Below are positions 33,011 to 41,723 of a stretch of 59,039 nucleotides of DNA, piece by piece. A model generated the notes under the pieces. It ran no database searches, was not told where the DNA came from, and worked only from the letters and a program-made list of their open reading frames with translations. The stretch lies in assembly GCF_001044425.1 (NCBI RefSeq), contig NZ_LFML01000108.1:13607-72645 (forward strand), written 5' to 3'. Position numbers and translations under genes: made by a program. This DNA is from Streptomyces roseus (lineage in GTDB: Bacteria; Actinomycetota; Actinomycetes; Streptomycetales; Streptomycetaceae). Position 1 is the stretch's first letter. Each line of letters opens with the position of its first letter.

Positions 33011-34405
33011 ATGAGCCCCGTACACGGCGGTCCGCACTCCGGACCCACGCGACGAGCCCTCCTCACCGCCGGCGCGGGAGCCGCGCTCCTTGCGGGCTGC
33101 GCCCGCGGCGGCGCCCCCGGCGCCCCGGCCGCGGTGGCCAGCAGCCCGGCCGCGGCTGCGGGCGGTGGCATCACACCGGGCGCGATGACGCTGTTCAAGG
33201 ACCCCTCGTACAACTTCAACGGACTCCTGGCGCTCGGGGCCTCGGGCGCCGGCTCCGCGGAGGTCGGTGAGGTCCTGACGGCGGTGAACGCCATCAACGG
33301 CGCCGGGCTGACGGCCCAGTCGTACGTCAAGACGTTCCGCAGCCTCGGCGACCAGCTCATGGCGGCGCCTCCGGGCGCCCCCGCCGACGGCCAGACCAAA
33401 CGCTTCCGTGCCCTGCGCGCGGCCCAGTACTACGGCCAGGCGCTGTTCTTCGTGCTGGGCTCGGACGACCCCGGCAGCGAGGAGCAGCTCTACAAGGCGG
33501 GACGCGCCGCCTGGGACGCTTTCTGCGACCTGTGCGACCCCGCGCCGGTGAAGGCGAAGGTGCCCTACGGGACCACACCGCTGCCGGTGTGGTTCTTCCG
33601 GCCCGACGCGTCCGGCACTCCGCGCCCGACGGTGATCCTGACGAACGGGAGCGACGGCCAGAACGTCGACATGTGGACGTACGGGGTGCCCGCAGCCCTG
33701 GAGCGGGGCTGGAACGCGCTCGTCTACGACGGACCCGGCCAGGGGCAGCTGCTCTTCGTGGACCGCGTGGTGTTCACCCCCACCTGGGAGCGGGTCGTCA
33801 CGCCGCTCGTCGACTGGCTGACGGCGCGCCCGGACGTGGACCCCGGCAAGATCGCCCTGACCGGCCTGAGCATGGCGGGCGACCTCGCGCCGCGGGCCGC
33901 GGCGTTCGAGACGCGCATCGCCGCGCTGGTGGCGATGCCCGGGTGCGTGGAGCCGTGGCTGGGGTTCCCGCCCGAGATCCGGAAGATCCTCACCCCGGAC
34001 AAGCAGCAGACGAACGACATCTGGAACAAGGAGGTCGTCCCCGAACTGCCCCCGGAGGCGGCCGATGTGATGAAGAAGCGGTTCGAACCGTTCTCCGTGC
34101 CCGCCATGCTCGCGGCGCGTCAGGGCAAGCTGTTCACCGACTTCTACACCCCGGCCTCCCGTATCAAGGCACTGTCGATCACGGACGTCGTCCCCCGCAT
34201 CAAGACGCCTACGCTGGTGCTGGATTACGAGGGCGAGCAGTTCTACCCGGGGCAGCCGCGCCGCATGTTCGACGCCCTCACCTCGCCCAAGGACTACCTG
34301 AAGCTGACGGCGGCCCAGGGGGCCCAGCTGCACTGCTCCCCCATGGCCCCGCAACTGCACTGCGAGGTGGTCTTCGACTGGCTCGGCAAGACGCTGGGCG
34401 CGTAG
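33011..34405 (+). CDS. Lipoprotein alpha/beta hydrolase
   Basis: This 464-residue exported protein has twin arginines (TRRALL, residues 13-18) and then a hydrophobic stretch ending in lipobox LLAGC, with Cys30 as the lipid-anchoring residue, so it probably sits on the outer face of the membrane, possibly via the Tat pathway. After a helical region (about 60-190) comes an alpha/beta-hydrolase domain: VILTNGSDGQN, YDGPGQGQLLF, nucleophile S287 in TGLSMAGDLAPRA and acid/His candidates in YEGEQFYPGQ and LHCSPMAPQLHCE. It resembles FrsA/esterase-like hydrolases. The start at MSPVHGG was chosen to place the signal peptide at the N-terminus. The substrate is unknown. Confidence 0.85.
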   Translation: MSPVHGGPHSGPTRRALLTAGAGAALLAGCARGGAPGAPAAVASSPAAAAGGGITPGAMTLFKDPSYNFNGLLALGASGAGSAEVGEVLTAVNAINGAGLTAQSYVKTFRSLGDQLMAAPPGAPADGQTKRFRALRAAQYYGQALFFVLGSDDPGSEEQLYKAGRAAWDAFCDLCDPAPVKAKVPYGTTPLPVWFFRPDASGTPRPTVILTNGSDGQNVDMWTYGVPAALERGWNALVYDGPGQGQLLFVDRVVFTPTWERVVTPLVDWLTARPDVDPGKIALTGLSMAGDLAPRAAAFETRIAALVAMPGCVEPWLGFPPEIRKILTPDKQQTNDIWNKEVVPELPPEAADVMKKRFEPFSVPAMLAARQGKLFTDFYTPASRIKALSITDVVPRIKTPTLVLDYEGEQFYPGQPRRMFDALTSPKDYLKLTAAQGAQLHCSPMAPQLHCEVVFDWLGKTLGA

Positions 34406-34635
34406 AGGATCTTCCGAAGGCGGCGGGGCCGCGGCGTCCGACCCGCCAGCCGATCACTCCGGTGGCGCGCCGACCGGGTCCACCGGCGCGACCACGGGCG
34501 CGACCGCCTCGTCGCCCGTGAGCGCCTGCTCCCGGCGCGGAGGGCGCCACGACGGGGCATCCTGGTTGGTGGGGGGACGGAGACTGTTCCGGAGACCATC
34601 GTTTCCTCTCCGCTTTCTGTCGAGGAGTGATCGCC

Positions 34636-35154
34636 ATGACAGAACCGCCGGTCCCACCGCTCACCATCGTTCGTCCCGGCGAGGGCTCCGAGGGCTTCCT
34701 CGGCTCGATCGGGGTCGCCTTCAAGCTGTGGGGGGAGGACACCGGCGGCGCGGTATCCGTCGTCGAGCACCCGTTTCCGGTCGGGGCCTTGGTGCCCCCG
34801 CACCTGCACACCCGGGAAGACGAGTACTCGATCGTCACCGAAGGCGACATCGGGTTCCGGTCCGGGGACCGTGAGACCGTCCTGGGCGCCGGCGGCTACA
34901 TCACCAAGCCGCGCGGGGAAGTGCACACGATGTGGAACGCCGGATCCGCCCCCGCCCGGATGATCGAGATCATCAGTCCGGCCGGATTCGAACACTTCTT
35001 CCGGGAGATGGTCGAGATGCTCGCCGACGGCCGGCCGCCGTCCGAGGACGCGGTACCGGCACTCGCCGCCAAGTACGGGCTCGTGCTCGGGCGCCCCGAC
35101 TGGCTGCCCGACGTCATCTCCCGGTACGGCCTCACGCCCCCGCCCGGCCTCTGA
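34636..35154 (+). CDS. Cupin-domain protein
   Basis: This 172-residue protein has a single cupin fold. PPHLHTREDEYSIVTEGDI (read as PPHLHTREDEYS then VTEGDI) carries the first metal motif, HxHxxxxE-like, and GEVHTMWNAG supplies the later histidine. FEHFFREMVEMLADG and the C-terminal 50 residues are helical. Members act as small oxygenases, isomerases or binding proteins; no specific function can be given. CGAGGAG lies eight bases before the ATG. It is convergent with marR, 13 bases apart. Confidence 0.87.
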   Translation: MTEPPVPPLTIVRPGEGSEGFLGSIGVAFKLWGEDTGGAVSVVEHPFPVGALVPPHLHTREDEYSIVTEGDIGFRSGDRETVLGAGGYITKPRGEVHTMWNAGSAPARMIEIISPAGFEHFFREMVEMLADGRPPSEDAVPALAAKYGLVLGRPDWLPDVISRYGLTPPPGL

Positions 35155-35167
35155 CCGAGGCCGCGGG

Positions 35168-35668
35168 TCACAGCGCTGCGGATTCCTGCGGGGTCGGCTC
35201 CTGGCATGCGGTGGGGGTGATGCCCTCCTCCACGCGCGGCCAGTACCGCCCTTCGAGGGCCTCGGCGCTGCGGTTGAGCCGGACCAGGACGTCCTCCAGC
35301 TCCCGCACCTCCTCGGGGGTCCAGCCCGCGACGACCCGGGCCAGGCAGGACTGGTTGACCTCACGGTCTCCGGCGAGCCGGCGCCCGCCTTCGACGGTGA
35401 TGCGCAGCTTGCGGGCCATGCCGCCGTCGGGATCCGCGACGCGCTCGGCCAGTCCGCAGCGCAGCAGCGCGGCCGTCTGGCGGTTGACCGTCGAGGTATC
35501 GAGTCCGAAGGCCTCCGCCAACTGTCCGATGGACATGGGGCCTTGCGTGTCGATCCGGCTGAGCAGGAGGTAGGCCGACCGCTCCAGGCGTTCGGGATCC
35601 CGCTCGCGCCGAGCGAGCACCTGGTGCCGCGAGAGCAGCATCAGCTCCCGCTCGAGTTTCTCCAGCAC
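35168..35668 (-). CDS. MarR-family transcriptional regulator
   Basis: This 166-residue winged-helix regulator has the recognition region IGQLAEAFGLDTSTVNRQTAALLRCGLAERV (about residues 47-77, read in two parts) followed by a wing of GGMARKLRITVEGG, as in MarR/HxlR-like repressors. GTG is the start, with GGGGAG upstream. It is divergent from an old yellow enzyme gene, and the 159-base gap contains an 11-7-11 inverted repeat, the expected MarR operator. Such pairs often respond to electrophiles, quinones or phenolics that the enzyme then reduces. Confidence 0.92.
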   Translation of the reverse strand: MLEKLERELMLLSRHQVLARRERDPERLERSAYLLLSRIDTQGPMSIGQLAEAFGLDTSTVNRQTAALLRCGLAERVADPDGGMARKLRITVEGGRRLAGDREVNQSCLARVVAGWTPEEVRELEDVLVRLNRSAEALEGRYWPRVEEGITPTACQEPTPQESAAL

Positions 35669-35743
35669 TGCGTCTCCCCGCTCCTTCCGGCGCCCTCATT
35701 ATCGCCGACCCGCGGGCCGGCTGACCCCTGCCGGGATGCAATA

Positions 35744-35772
35744 TGCATGATACATAAGCTGTGTACTATGCA
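35744..35772. promoter_or_regulatory. Inverted repeat, probable MarR operator
   Basis: TGCATGATACA (35744-35754) and TGTACTATGCA (35762-35772) are inverted copies with 9 of 11 matches, separated by 7 bases. The site is strikingly AT-rich for this genome and lies 75 bases upstream of marR and 55 upstream of the OYE gene. Confidence 0.65.
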
Positions 35773-35827
35773 CTTCTCGTCGCCGTCTCACCCCGACGAG
35801 CCACAGCCTCAACCCCGGAGGACCCGC

Positions 35828-36958
35828 ATGACCCTCTCCACGTCCACCGCCTCCCGCGCGGCCGAGATCCTGTCCCGGCCCATCACGCTGAACGGCCTGA
35901 CCGTTCCCAATCGCATCGCGATGGCCCCGATGACGCGGATGTTCTCCCCCGGCGGCGTACCCGGCGAGGATGTGCAGGCGTACTACGCCAGCCGGGCCGC
36001 CGCGGGCGTGGGCCTGATCGTCACCGAGGGCACCTACGTCGGCCACGACTCCGCCGGGCAGAGCGACCGGGTGCCGCGGTTCCACGGGGAGGACCAGCTG
36101 GCGGGGTGGGCGAAGGTCGCCGCGGCCGTGCACGAGGCGGGCGGCACGATCGTCCCCCAGCTGTGGCACATAGGCATGGTGCGCAAGCAGGGCGAGGCGC
36201 CGTACGCCGACGCTCCCGCCGTCGGCCCCTCCGGCATCCGCGTCGACGGCACCGAGGGGACCGGCAAGGCGATGACCCGCGCCGACCTCGACGACGTCAT
36301 CGGCGCGTTCGCCGACGCCGCCGCGGAGGCCGAGCGGATCGGCTTCGACGGCGTCGAACTGCACGGCGCCCACGGCTACCTGCTCGACCAGTTCCTGTGG
36401 GAGCGGACCAACCGCCGCACCGACGGCTACGGCGGCGACGCGGTGGCGCGTACGAAGTTCGCCGCGGAGATCGTGACCGCGGTCCGCGAGCGCGTCGCGG
36501 CCGACTTCCCGGTGATCTTCCGCTACTCGCAGTGGAAGCAGGAGGCCTACGACGCCCGCCTCGCGCAGACCCCGGAGGAGCTGGAGGCCATCCTGGCGCC
36601 GCTGGCGGCCGCCGGTGTCGACGCGTTCCACGCCTCCACCCGGCGCTACTGGGTGCCGGAGTTCGAGGGCTCGGACCTGAACCTGGCGGGCTGGACCAAG
36701 AAGCTCACCGGCCGCCCGGCCATCACCGTGGGCTCGGTCGGCCTCGACGGCGACTTCATCCGCGCGTTCGCCGGCGAGGGCGCGGCGCTCGGTGACATCG
36801 ACAACCTGCTCGACCGCATGGAGCGCGAGGAGTTCGACATGGTCGCCGTCGGCCGGGCGCTGCTCCAGGACCCGCACTGGGCGGCGAAGGTCCTCGGCAA
36901 CCGCTTCGACGAGCTGAAGCCGTACGATCCGGCGGCGCTCAAGTCGCTCAGCCGGTAG
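35828..36958 (+). CDS. Old yellow enzyme family NADH:flavin oxidoreductase
   Basis: This 376-residue FMN TIM-barrel ene-reductase has an N-terminal LNGLTVPNRIAMAPMTRMF, the family's FMN-binding opening, Q/H residues in VPQLWHIGMV, and the classic FDGVELHGAHGYLLDQFLW with active-site H/H pair, then MVAVGRALLQDPHW near the C-terminus for FMN phosphate. It reduces activated C=C bonds with NAD(P)H. The chosen ATG gives the expected family length. It is divergent from marR, with a shared operator, so it is probably induced by electrophilic compounds. Confidence 0.93.
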   Translation: MTLSTSTASRAAEILSRPITLNGLTVPNRIAMAPMTRMFSPGGVPGEDVQAYYASRAAAGVGLIVTEGTYVGHDSAGQSDRVPRFHGEDQLAGWAKVAAAVHEAGGTIVPQLWHIGMVRKQGEAPYADAPAVGPSGIRVDGTEGTGKAMTRADLDDVIGAFADAAAEAERIGFDGVELHGAHGYLLDQFLWERTNRRTDGYGGDAVARTKFAAEIVTAVRERVAADFPVIFRYSQWKQEAYDARLAQTPEELEAILAPLAAAGVDAFHASTRRYWVPEFEGSDLNLAGWTKKLTGRPAITVGSVGLDGDFIRAFAGEGAALGDIDNLLDRMEREEFDMVAVGRALLQDPHWAAKVLGNRFDELKPYDPAALKSLSR

Positions 36959-37161
36959 CCGCCACCCGGCCGCCGGAGGACCGCTCCGAGTACGCCCCCT
37001 GACGCCGGCCCGCCGACGTCGCGGGGCGTTCGCGTGCCGGCCGGAGGCCAGCGCGCCGCGCCGGGGCCACCGGGACCGTCCACATGGTCCCGAAAAGGCG
37101 TGAAACTGCAGAAATGGGTAGAAGCAGGAGGTCCCCGCTCTGGCAGGACATGGAGGTCCTC

Positions 37162-37317
37162 ATGATTGTCCTCGGCGTAATTCTGCTCATTCTCGGCTTC
37201 GTCTTCGGCATATCGATCCTGTGGACGATCGGCCTGATCCTCCTCCTGGTGGGTCTGGTGCTCTGGGTGCTTGGCGCGGTGGGGCACGCGGTGGGGGGTC
37301 GACGGCACTATTGGTGA
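37162..37317 (+). CDS. Small two-helix membrane protein (DUF6131-like)
   Basis: This is a 51-residue peptide starting MIVLGVILLILGF, with two hydrophobic helices separated by a short ISILWTIG turn, ending GGRRHYW. This matches the small membrane proteins common in Streptomyces and grouped as DUF6131; their function is unknown. GGAGG lies six bases before the ATG. A strong hairpin terminator follows 20 bases after the stop. Confidence 0.8.
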   Translation: MIVLGVILLILGFVFGISILWTIGLILLLVGLVLWVLGAVGHAVGGRRHYW

Positions 37318-37337
37318 CGATCCCCACGCGGAACGCG

Positions 37338-37376
37338 GGCGCTTCGCCGGGCGGCTGAACGACCCGGCGGAGCGCC
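37338..37376 (+). terminator. 14-bp stem terminator
   Basis: Arms 37338-37351 and 37363-37376 pair over 14 positions, with one G-U wobble, around an 11-base loop, right after the DUF6131-like gene. Confidence 0.72.
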
Positions 37377-37526
37377 TGAGCGCGCCTCTTCGGACGGGTG
37401 AGCGGCTCACTCCGCCGCGTGCGGGCCGGACGGAGCCGTGACCGCGGCCGATGCCCGCGGCGGGCGGGGCTTCGCTCAGTGGCTGGGGGGCGGGGCAGGT
37501 GAGCGGCACATCGGTACGGTCTTCCT

Positions 37527-37554
37527 CGACCGCGGTCGCCCGACCGCGGTCGCC
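37527..37554. repeat. Tandem 14-bp repeat, each copy a 12-bp perfect palindrome
   Basis: CGACCGCGGTCGCC occurs twice in succession (37527-37540, 37541-37554). Each copy contains the perfect palindrome CGACCGCGGTCG. It lies in a gene-free stretch about 450 bases upstream of the BCCT gene. Confidence 0.85.
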
Positions 37555-37998
37555 GTCCCGTCGGCGGCCCGGGGGCCGCTGTGTGGTCAGCGGGCGCCGG
37601 GGGCTTGGCCCGGCCGGTCCGAGGGAAGGCGTGGACGCGGCCGCAGGCTGTGCCGTGCGGCGGGACGGCGGAGCTTGACCGTGTCGGGTGGCCCGCAGAC
37701 GGCACCCGGGGGGGGAAGGGGTGCCGCCTACGATCACCGGCCGCGATGGTCGCCGGCCCGGCGAGACGTGCCACCGTCATCGACGCGTGTGTCCCCGATC
37801 GCGAAGCCCAAACCCCGTCCGCGACCGCGAATGTGCGCCGCACGGCACGGTGCGGGGCGTCGAGCGCCGCCGCCGGGCCCGAAGAAGCCGCCTTCCTGGA
37901 ACGGCGCAGGCCGGGCGAGTCACACACGACCGGGCGGGTGCGCCGTGGTACGGGATAGCAGGAGCCGAATCCGGCCATGATCGCGAAGGGTGGCACCT

Positions 37999-39762
37999 GT
38001 GTCCCAGGAGCAACGCACACGGCGGCAGAAGCCGAGGCTGCCCGTCAAGGCGGCCCTGCCCGGCCGTCATCCACAGGAGGACAAGGCCCCCGTCACCGAC
38101 CGGGTGGTCTTCGGCGTGACGGCCGTACTGACCCTGGGTTTCGTGATCTGGGGCGTCACGGCCACCGACTCGCTGGAAAGCGTCTCCGACACACTGCTGA
38201 ACGGCCTGATGCACAACGGCGGCTGGGCGTTCGTCCTGGCCGCCTCGGGGTTCGTCGTCTTCGCGCTCTGGCTCGCCATCAGCCGGTACGGACGGATCGA
38301 GCTGGGCCAGGAGCACGAGAAGCCGGAGTTCAGCACCGTCTCGTGGGTCGCCATGATGTTCAGCGCCGGCATGGGCATCGGCCTGATGTTCTACGGGGTC
38401 AGCGAACCCCTCGCACACTTCACGACCCCGCCGCCGGGCACCGACCCCGCCGATGCCGCGGACCGCATGCAGACGGCACTCGCCACCACCCTGTTCCACT
38501 GGACGCTGCACCCGTGGGCCATCTACGCGGTGGTGGGCCTGGCCATCGCGTACAGCACCTTCCGGCGCCGCCGGCGGCAGACGATCAGCGCCGTCTTCGT
38601 CCCGCTGCTCGGGAAGGAGCGGGCCGAGGGCGCACCCGGCCGGGTGATCGACATCCTGGCGATCTTCGCCACGCTGTTCGGCTCGGCCACCTCCCTGGGA
38701 CTCGGCGCGCTCCAGATCGGCAGCGGCATGCACGAGGTGGGCTGGCTGGACAAGGCCGGGACGGGGCTGCTCGTCGCCATCATCAGCGTCCTGACGGTCT
38801 GCTTCGTCTTCTCCGCCGTGTCCGGCGTGGAGAAGGGAATCCAGTGGCTCTCCAACATCAACATGGTGCTGGCCGTCGTCCTCGCGATCTTCGTGTTCGT
38901 CGTCGGCCCCACCATTTTGATCCTCGACCTGATCCCCACCTCCCTCGCCGCGTACTTCGAGGAGCTGCCCCAGCTGGTCGGCCGCACGGAGGCCTCCACG
39001 GGCGGCGGTGACGTCGCCGACTGGCTGAGCAGCTGGACCGTCTTCTACTGGGCCTGGTGGATCTCCTGGACCCCGTTCGTCGGCATGTTCATCGCCCGCA
39101 TCAGCCGGGGCCGTACGATCCGGCAGTTCGTGGGCGGCGTCATCCTGGTGCCCAGCTCCGTGAGCCTCGTCTGGTTCGCGATCTTCGGCGGCACCGCCAT
39201 GCGCCTGAAGGAGCAGGGAAGCCTCGGCGGCGCGACCACGCCCGAGGCGCAGCTCTTCGGGGTGCTCCAGGAGTTCCCCATCGCCGGGGTGATGAGCCTG
39301 CTCGTGATGGTCCTGGTCGGCATCTTCTTCGTGTCCGGCGCCGACGCGGCGTCGATCGTGATGGGCACCCTCTCCCAGAAGGGCAGCTTCGAACCCGACC
39401 GGTTCGTCGTCGTCTTCTGGGGCGTGGTGACGGGCGGGGTGGCGGCCGTCATGCTGCTCGTCGGTCAAGGCAAGGGAGACGCCCTCGCGGGTCTGCAGCA
39501 CCTCACGATCCTCGTGGCGGCCCCCTTCGTCCTGGTGATGATCGGCATGTGCTGGGCCCTCCTGCGCGACCTCCGAAGGGACCCGCTGATCATCAGGGGC
39601 CGGCTCGCCGAGGAGGCGGTGGAGGACGCCGTGATCGCGGGCCACGAGAAGTACGCGGGCGACTTCGAGATCCGCATCGGCCCGGCCCAGGACGAAGCGG
39701 CGGGGAAACCGCGGGACGACCGTGACGGCAAGGACCCGGGAACCCCGCCCCCGGCCCCCTGA
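37999..39762 (+). CDS. BCCT-family betaine/choline/carnitine transporter
   Basis: This 587-residue carrier has about 12 membrane helices. FSAGMGIGLMFYGVSEPLAHF is the family's first sodium/substrate region (read as FSAGMGIGLMFYGVSEP), and WWISWTPFVGMFIARISRGRTIRQF contains the tryptophan box and BCCT signature (WWISWTPFVGMF and ARISRGRTIR). It probably takes up glycine betaine or a related osmolyte with Na+. A hydrophilic C-tail of about 60 residues may sense osmotic state, as in BetP. The second GTG (MSQEQRTRRQ) was chosen because GAAGGG lies eight bases before it. A SpoIIE phosphatase gene follows after a terminator-like hairpin. Confidence 0.92.
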   Translation: MSQEQRTRRQKPRLPVKAALPGRHPQEDKAPVTDRVVFGVTAVLTLGFVIWGVTATDSLESVSDTLLNGLMHNGGWAFVLAASGFVVFALWLAISRYGRIELGQEHEKPEFSTVSWVAMMFSAGMGIGLMFYGVSEPLAHFTTPPPGTDPADAADRMQTALATTLFHWTLHPWAIYAVVGLAIAYSTFRRRRRQTISAVFVPLLGKERAEGAPGRVIDILAIFATLFGSATSLGLGALQIGSGMHEVGWLDKAGTGLLVAIISVLTVCFVFSAVSGVEKGIQWLSNINMVLAVVLAIFVFVVGPTILILDLIPTSLAAYFEELPQLVGRTEASTGGGDVADWLSSWTVFYWAWWISWTPFVGMFIARISRGRTIRQFVGGVILVPSSVSLVWFAIFGGTAMRLKEQGSLGGATTPEAQLFGVLQEFPIAGVMSLLVMVLVGIFFVSGADAASIVMGTLSQKGSFEPDRFVVVFWGVVTGGVAAVMLLVGQGKGDALAGLQHLTILVAAPFVLVMIGMCWALLRDLRRDPLIIRGRLAEEAVEDAVIAGHEKYAGDFEIRIGPAQDEAAGKPRDDRDGKDPGTPPPAP

Positions 39763-39796
39763 CGCACGCCTGACACACCCCCGAGGGCGCCCTCGA

Positions 39797-39822
39797 GCGG
39801 GGACCGGTCCGGCGGTCCCCGC
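39797..39822 (+). terminator. 9-bp stem hairpin after BCCT gene
   Basis: GCGGGGACC (39797-39805) pairs perfectly with GGTCCCCGC (39814-39822) around an 8-base loop. The palindrome CGAGGGCGCCCTCG precedes it directly. It may terminate the BCCT transcript or reduce read-through into the phosphatase gene. Confidence 0.6.
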
Positions 39823-39870
39823 CGACGCATCGCAGCGCCATGTGCCGGTGACGCGGATATTCTGTGAAGT

Positions 39871-40980
39871 GTGATCGAGTCTGGACGACCGTGGCACCGT
39901 CGGCGCCCCGGCCCGGGAAGACTTGTGCGGCTGTCGCCCGTCATCTTGATGGTCGTCATCGCCAGCCTGGCCTACGCCACTCCCCCGGAGATGGCCTTCA
40001 GCCGCCTCCTGCCCGCCGCGCCGGCCCTCGCCGCCGCGATGTGGCCGGTCCTCCCCACCGTCCTGCTCGGGACGGTCTGCCTGATCCTGATGATCGGCCT
40101 CAGCCTCGTCTTCCCCGACCTGGGAACGTGGTGGACGGCCGCCGGGATCATCGCGGTCACCGTGGCCGCCGCCTACGGAAGCCACGCCCGGCTCCAGCGC
40201 GAGCGCACCCTCCTCCAGGTGCGGCTCGTGGCCGACGCGGCGCAGCAGGTGGTGCTGAGCCCCCTGCCGCGGCGCTTCGGGAACATCGAGATCGAGTCGC
40301 TGTACCTCGCGGCCGCGGCCGAGGCCCGGATCGGCGGGGACTTCTACGAGGTGGTGGAGACCCCGTACGGGATCAGGATGCTCATCGGGGACGTGCGGGG
40401 CAAGGGTCTGCCGGCGGTGGGGGAGGCCGCCGCGATCGTCAACGCCTTCCGGGAGGCGGCGCACGGTGAGAGCGACCTGGTGGACATCGCCCGCAGGCTG
40501 GACGCCAGCAGTACCCGGTACAACGCGTCCTTCCCCTCCGACGGGCCGATGGAGCGCTTCGCCACCGCGCTGCTGGTGGACATCCCGCACGAGGGCGGCC
40601 GGATCGACGTCCTCAACTGCGGACATCCCCCGCCCCTGCTGTTGAACCGCGGGGAACTGCGCATCCTCGAATCCGCCTCCCCCTCGCCGCTGCTCAGTCT
40701 CGCGGAGCTGATCGGCGATCACTACAGCGTGGACAGCTTCGACTTCGCCCCCGGCGACCTGCTGCTGCTGTACACGGACGGGATCGCCGAAGCCCACGTC
40801 CGGGACGGCGAGTTCTTCCCGCTGGCGGCCTGGATGCGCGAACAGCCCCCGCTACCGCCCCGCGAGGTGCTCACCGCTCTCCACCGCGACCTCCTGCGCC
40901 ACAGCAAGGGACGCCTCGACGACGACGTCGCCGCCCTCGCCGTACGCCTGCGCGCACCGCGGGGCTCCCGGTCCCCGTGA
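39871..40980 (+). CDS. Membrane-anchored SpoIIE-type PP2C phosphatase
   Basis: This 369-residue protein has a membrane part (about 20-110, three to four hydrophobic helices) and then a cytoplasmic SpoIIE/PP2C domain (about 140-360) with metal motifs RIGGDFYEVVETP, LIGDVRGKGLPAV and RLDDDVAALAV. It would dephosphorylate a STAS-type anti-sigma antagonist; it lacks a GAF or PAS sensor, so the membrane part is the likely input. GTG is the start, with no strong ribosome-binding site. Its position directly after an osmolyte carrier gene suggests, but does not prove, a link to osmotic or membrane stress. Confidence 0.9.
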   Translation: MIESGRPWHRRRPGPGRLVRLSPVILMVVIASLAYATPPEMAFSRLLPAAPALAAAMWPVLPTVLLGTVCLILMIGLSLVFPDLGTWWTAAGIIAVTVAAAYGSHARLQRERTLLQVRLVADAAQQVVLSPLPRRFGNIEIESLYLAAAAEARIGGDFYEVVETPYGIRMLIGDVRGKGLPAVGEAAAIVNAFREAAHGESDLVDIARRLDASSTRYNASFPSDGPMERFATALLVDIPHEGGRIDVLNCGHPPPLLLNRGELRILESASPSPLLSLAELIGDHYSVDSFDFAPGDLLLLYTDGIAEAHVRDGEFFPLAAWMREQPPLPPREVLTALHRDLLRHSKGRLDDDVAALAVRLRAPRGSRSP

Positions 40981-41006
40981 GGACATGGCGCCGGGGGCCG
41001 CTCGGC

Positions 41007-41522
41007 TCAGAGCGTGCGCCGGTAGCGGAGTTCCGTGAGGGTGGTCTCGTCGTAGACGTCGTCCTGGGCCGCGCCGTCGGCCTGGTAGCCGATCCGTTCG
41101 TAGAAGCGCCGGGCTCCGGCGTTGTCACCCAGGACCCACAGGGCCGATGCCTGGAAGCCCTGGCCCTTCATCCGGGCGTGGGCCTCGCCCAGGAGGGCCC
41201 GGCCGATGCCCCGGCCGATCAGATCGGGCGAGACGTACACGGCGTAGACCTCACCGGCCCGGCCCGGGCCGGGCATCTCGCCCCGCCACGGCCCGAAGCA
41301 GGTCCAGCCCACCGGGCCGCGGTCGTCGACCGCCACCAGGTCGCGCGAGGTGCGTCCGGGCCGGGAGAACGACTCCCGGCGCAGACCGGCATCACCCTCC
41401 ACCGTCATGGCATCGAGGTACGTCCGGGGGACGATGCCGGCGTACGCCGCCCGCCATCCTCGGACCCGGATCGCCGAGACGGCCTCGATGTCGGCCGCTT
41501 CCATCTCCCGCACGTGCACCAT
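41007..41522 (-). CDS. GNAT-family N-acetyltransferase
   Basis: This 171-residue acyltransferase has an N-terminal helix-strand VREMEAADIEAVSAIRVRGWRAA (read as VREMEAADIEAV), the acetyl-CoA site YVSPDLIGRGIGRALL (Q/RxxGxG/A motif as RGIGRA, about 104-112) and the C-terminal GDNAGARRFYERIGY segment. These are the standard A and B motifs. The acceptor, whether a small molecule or protein, is unknown. It is convergent with the membrane phosphatase gene and divergent from the gnd operon. Confidence 0.92.
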   Translation of the reverse strand: MVHVREMEAADIEAVSAIRVRGWRAAYAGIVPRTYLDAMTVEGDAGLRRESFSRPGRTSRDLVAVDDRGPVGWTCFGPWRGEMPGPGRAGEVYAVYVSPDLIGRGIGRALLGEAHARMKGQGFQASALWVLGDNAGARRFYERIGYQADGAAQDDVYDETTLTELRYRRTL

Positions 41523-41723
41523 CGCGCCAGCGTATGGGCACGGCCGCCCCGCATCGAAGTGTTTTGGCCGCGCCGTCCCCGAGTGGCCGAGTACCGGGTG
41601 CCGGGGCCGGGGCGGACGGGCACAGTGGGGCGCGGAGGGGGGACGGCGGCACGGGCGGCGCCGCGCGCCCGGACGGCGCGCGACGCGGGCTCGCGGCCAG
41701 AGCGGGAGAACGGGAGCACGGCG

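Larger units (their letters stand above)
37318..37998. other. 681-base region without a supportable gene
   Basis: I see a terminator at 37338-37376 and a tandem palindrome at 37527-37554 but no convincing coding sequence. Open frames on both strands are Arg/Pro/Gly-rich, have no recognisable motif and lack good ribosome-binding sites. The right end must hold the BCCT promoter. Confidence 0.65.

Noticed and set aside
36992..37029. ACGCCCC/GGGGCGT inverted repeat after the OYE gene
   Set aside because: Seven-base arms with a 24-base loop are weak; a terminator is plausible but not supported enough to list.
37438..37980. 180-codon plus-strand frame in the gene-poor region
   Set aside because: The translation is Arg/Pro/Ser-rich with no motif, the ribosome-binding site is poor and a minus-strand frame of similar quality overlaps it. 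Treated as non-coding.
37777..40797. Minus-strand frame of about 1000 codons across the BCCT and phosphatase genes
   Set aside because: The composition is dominated by Asp/Glu/His/Arg/Gly with no hydrophobic core. It is the antisense shadow of two clearly recognised genes.
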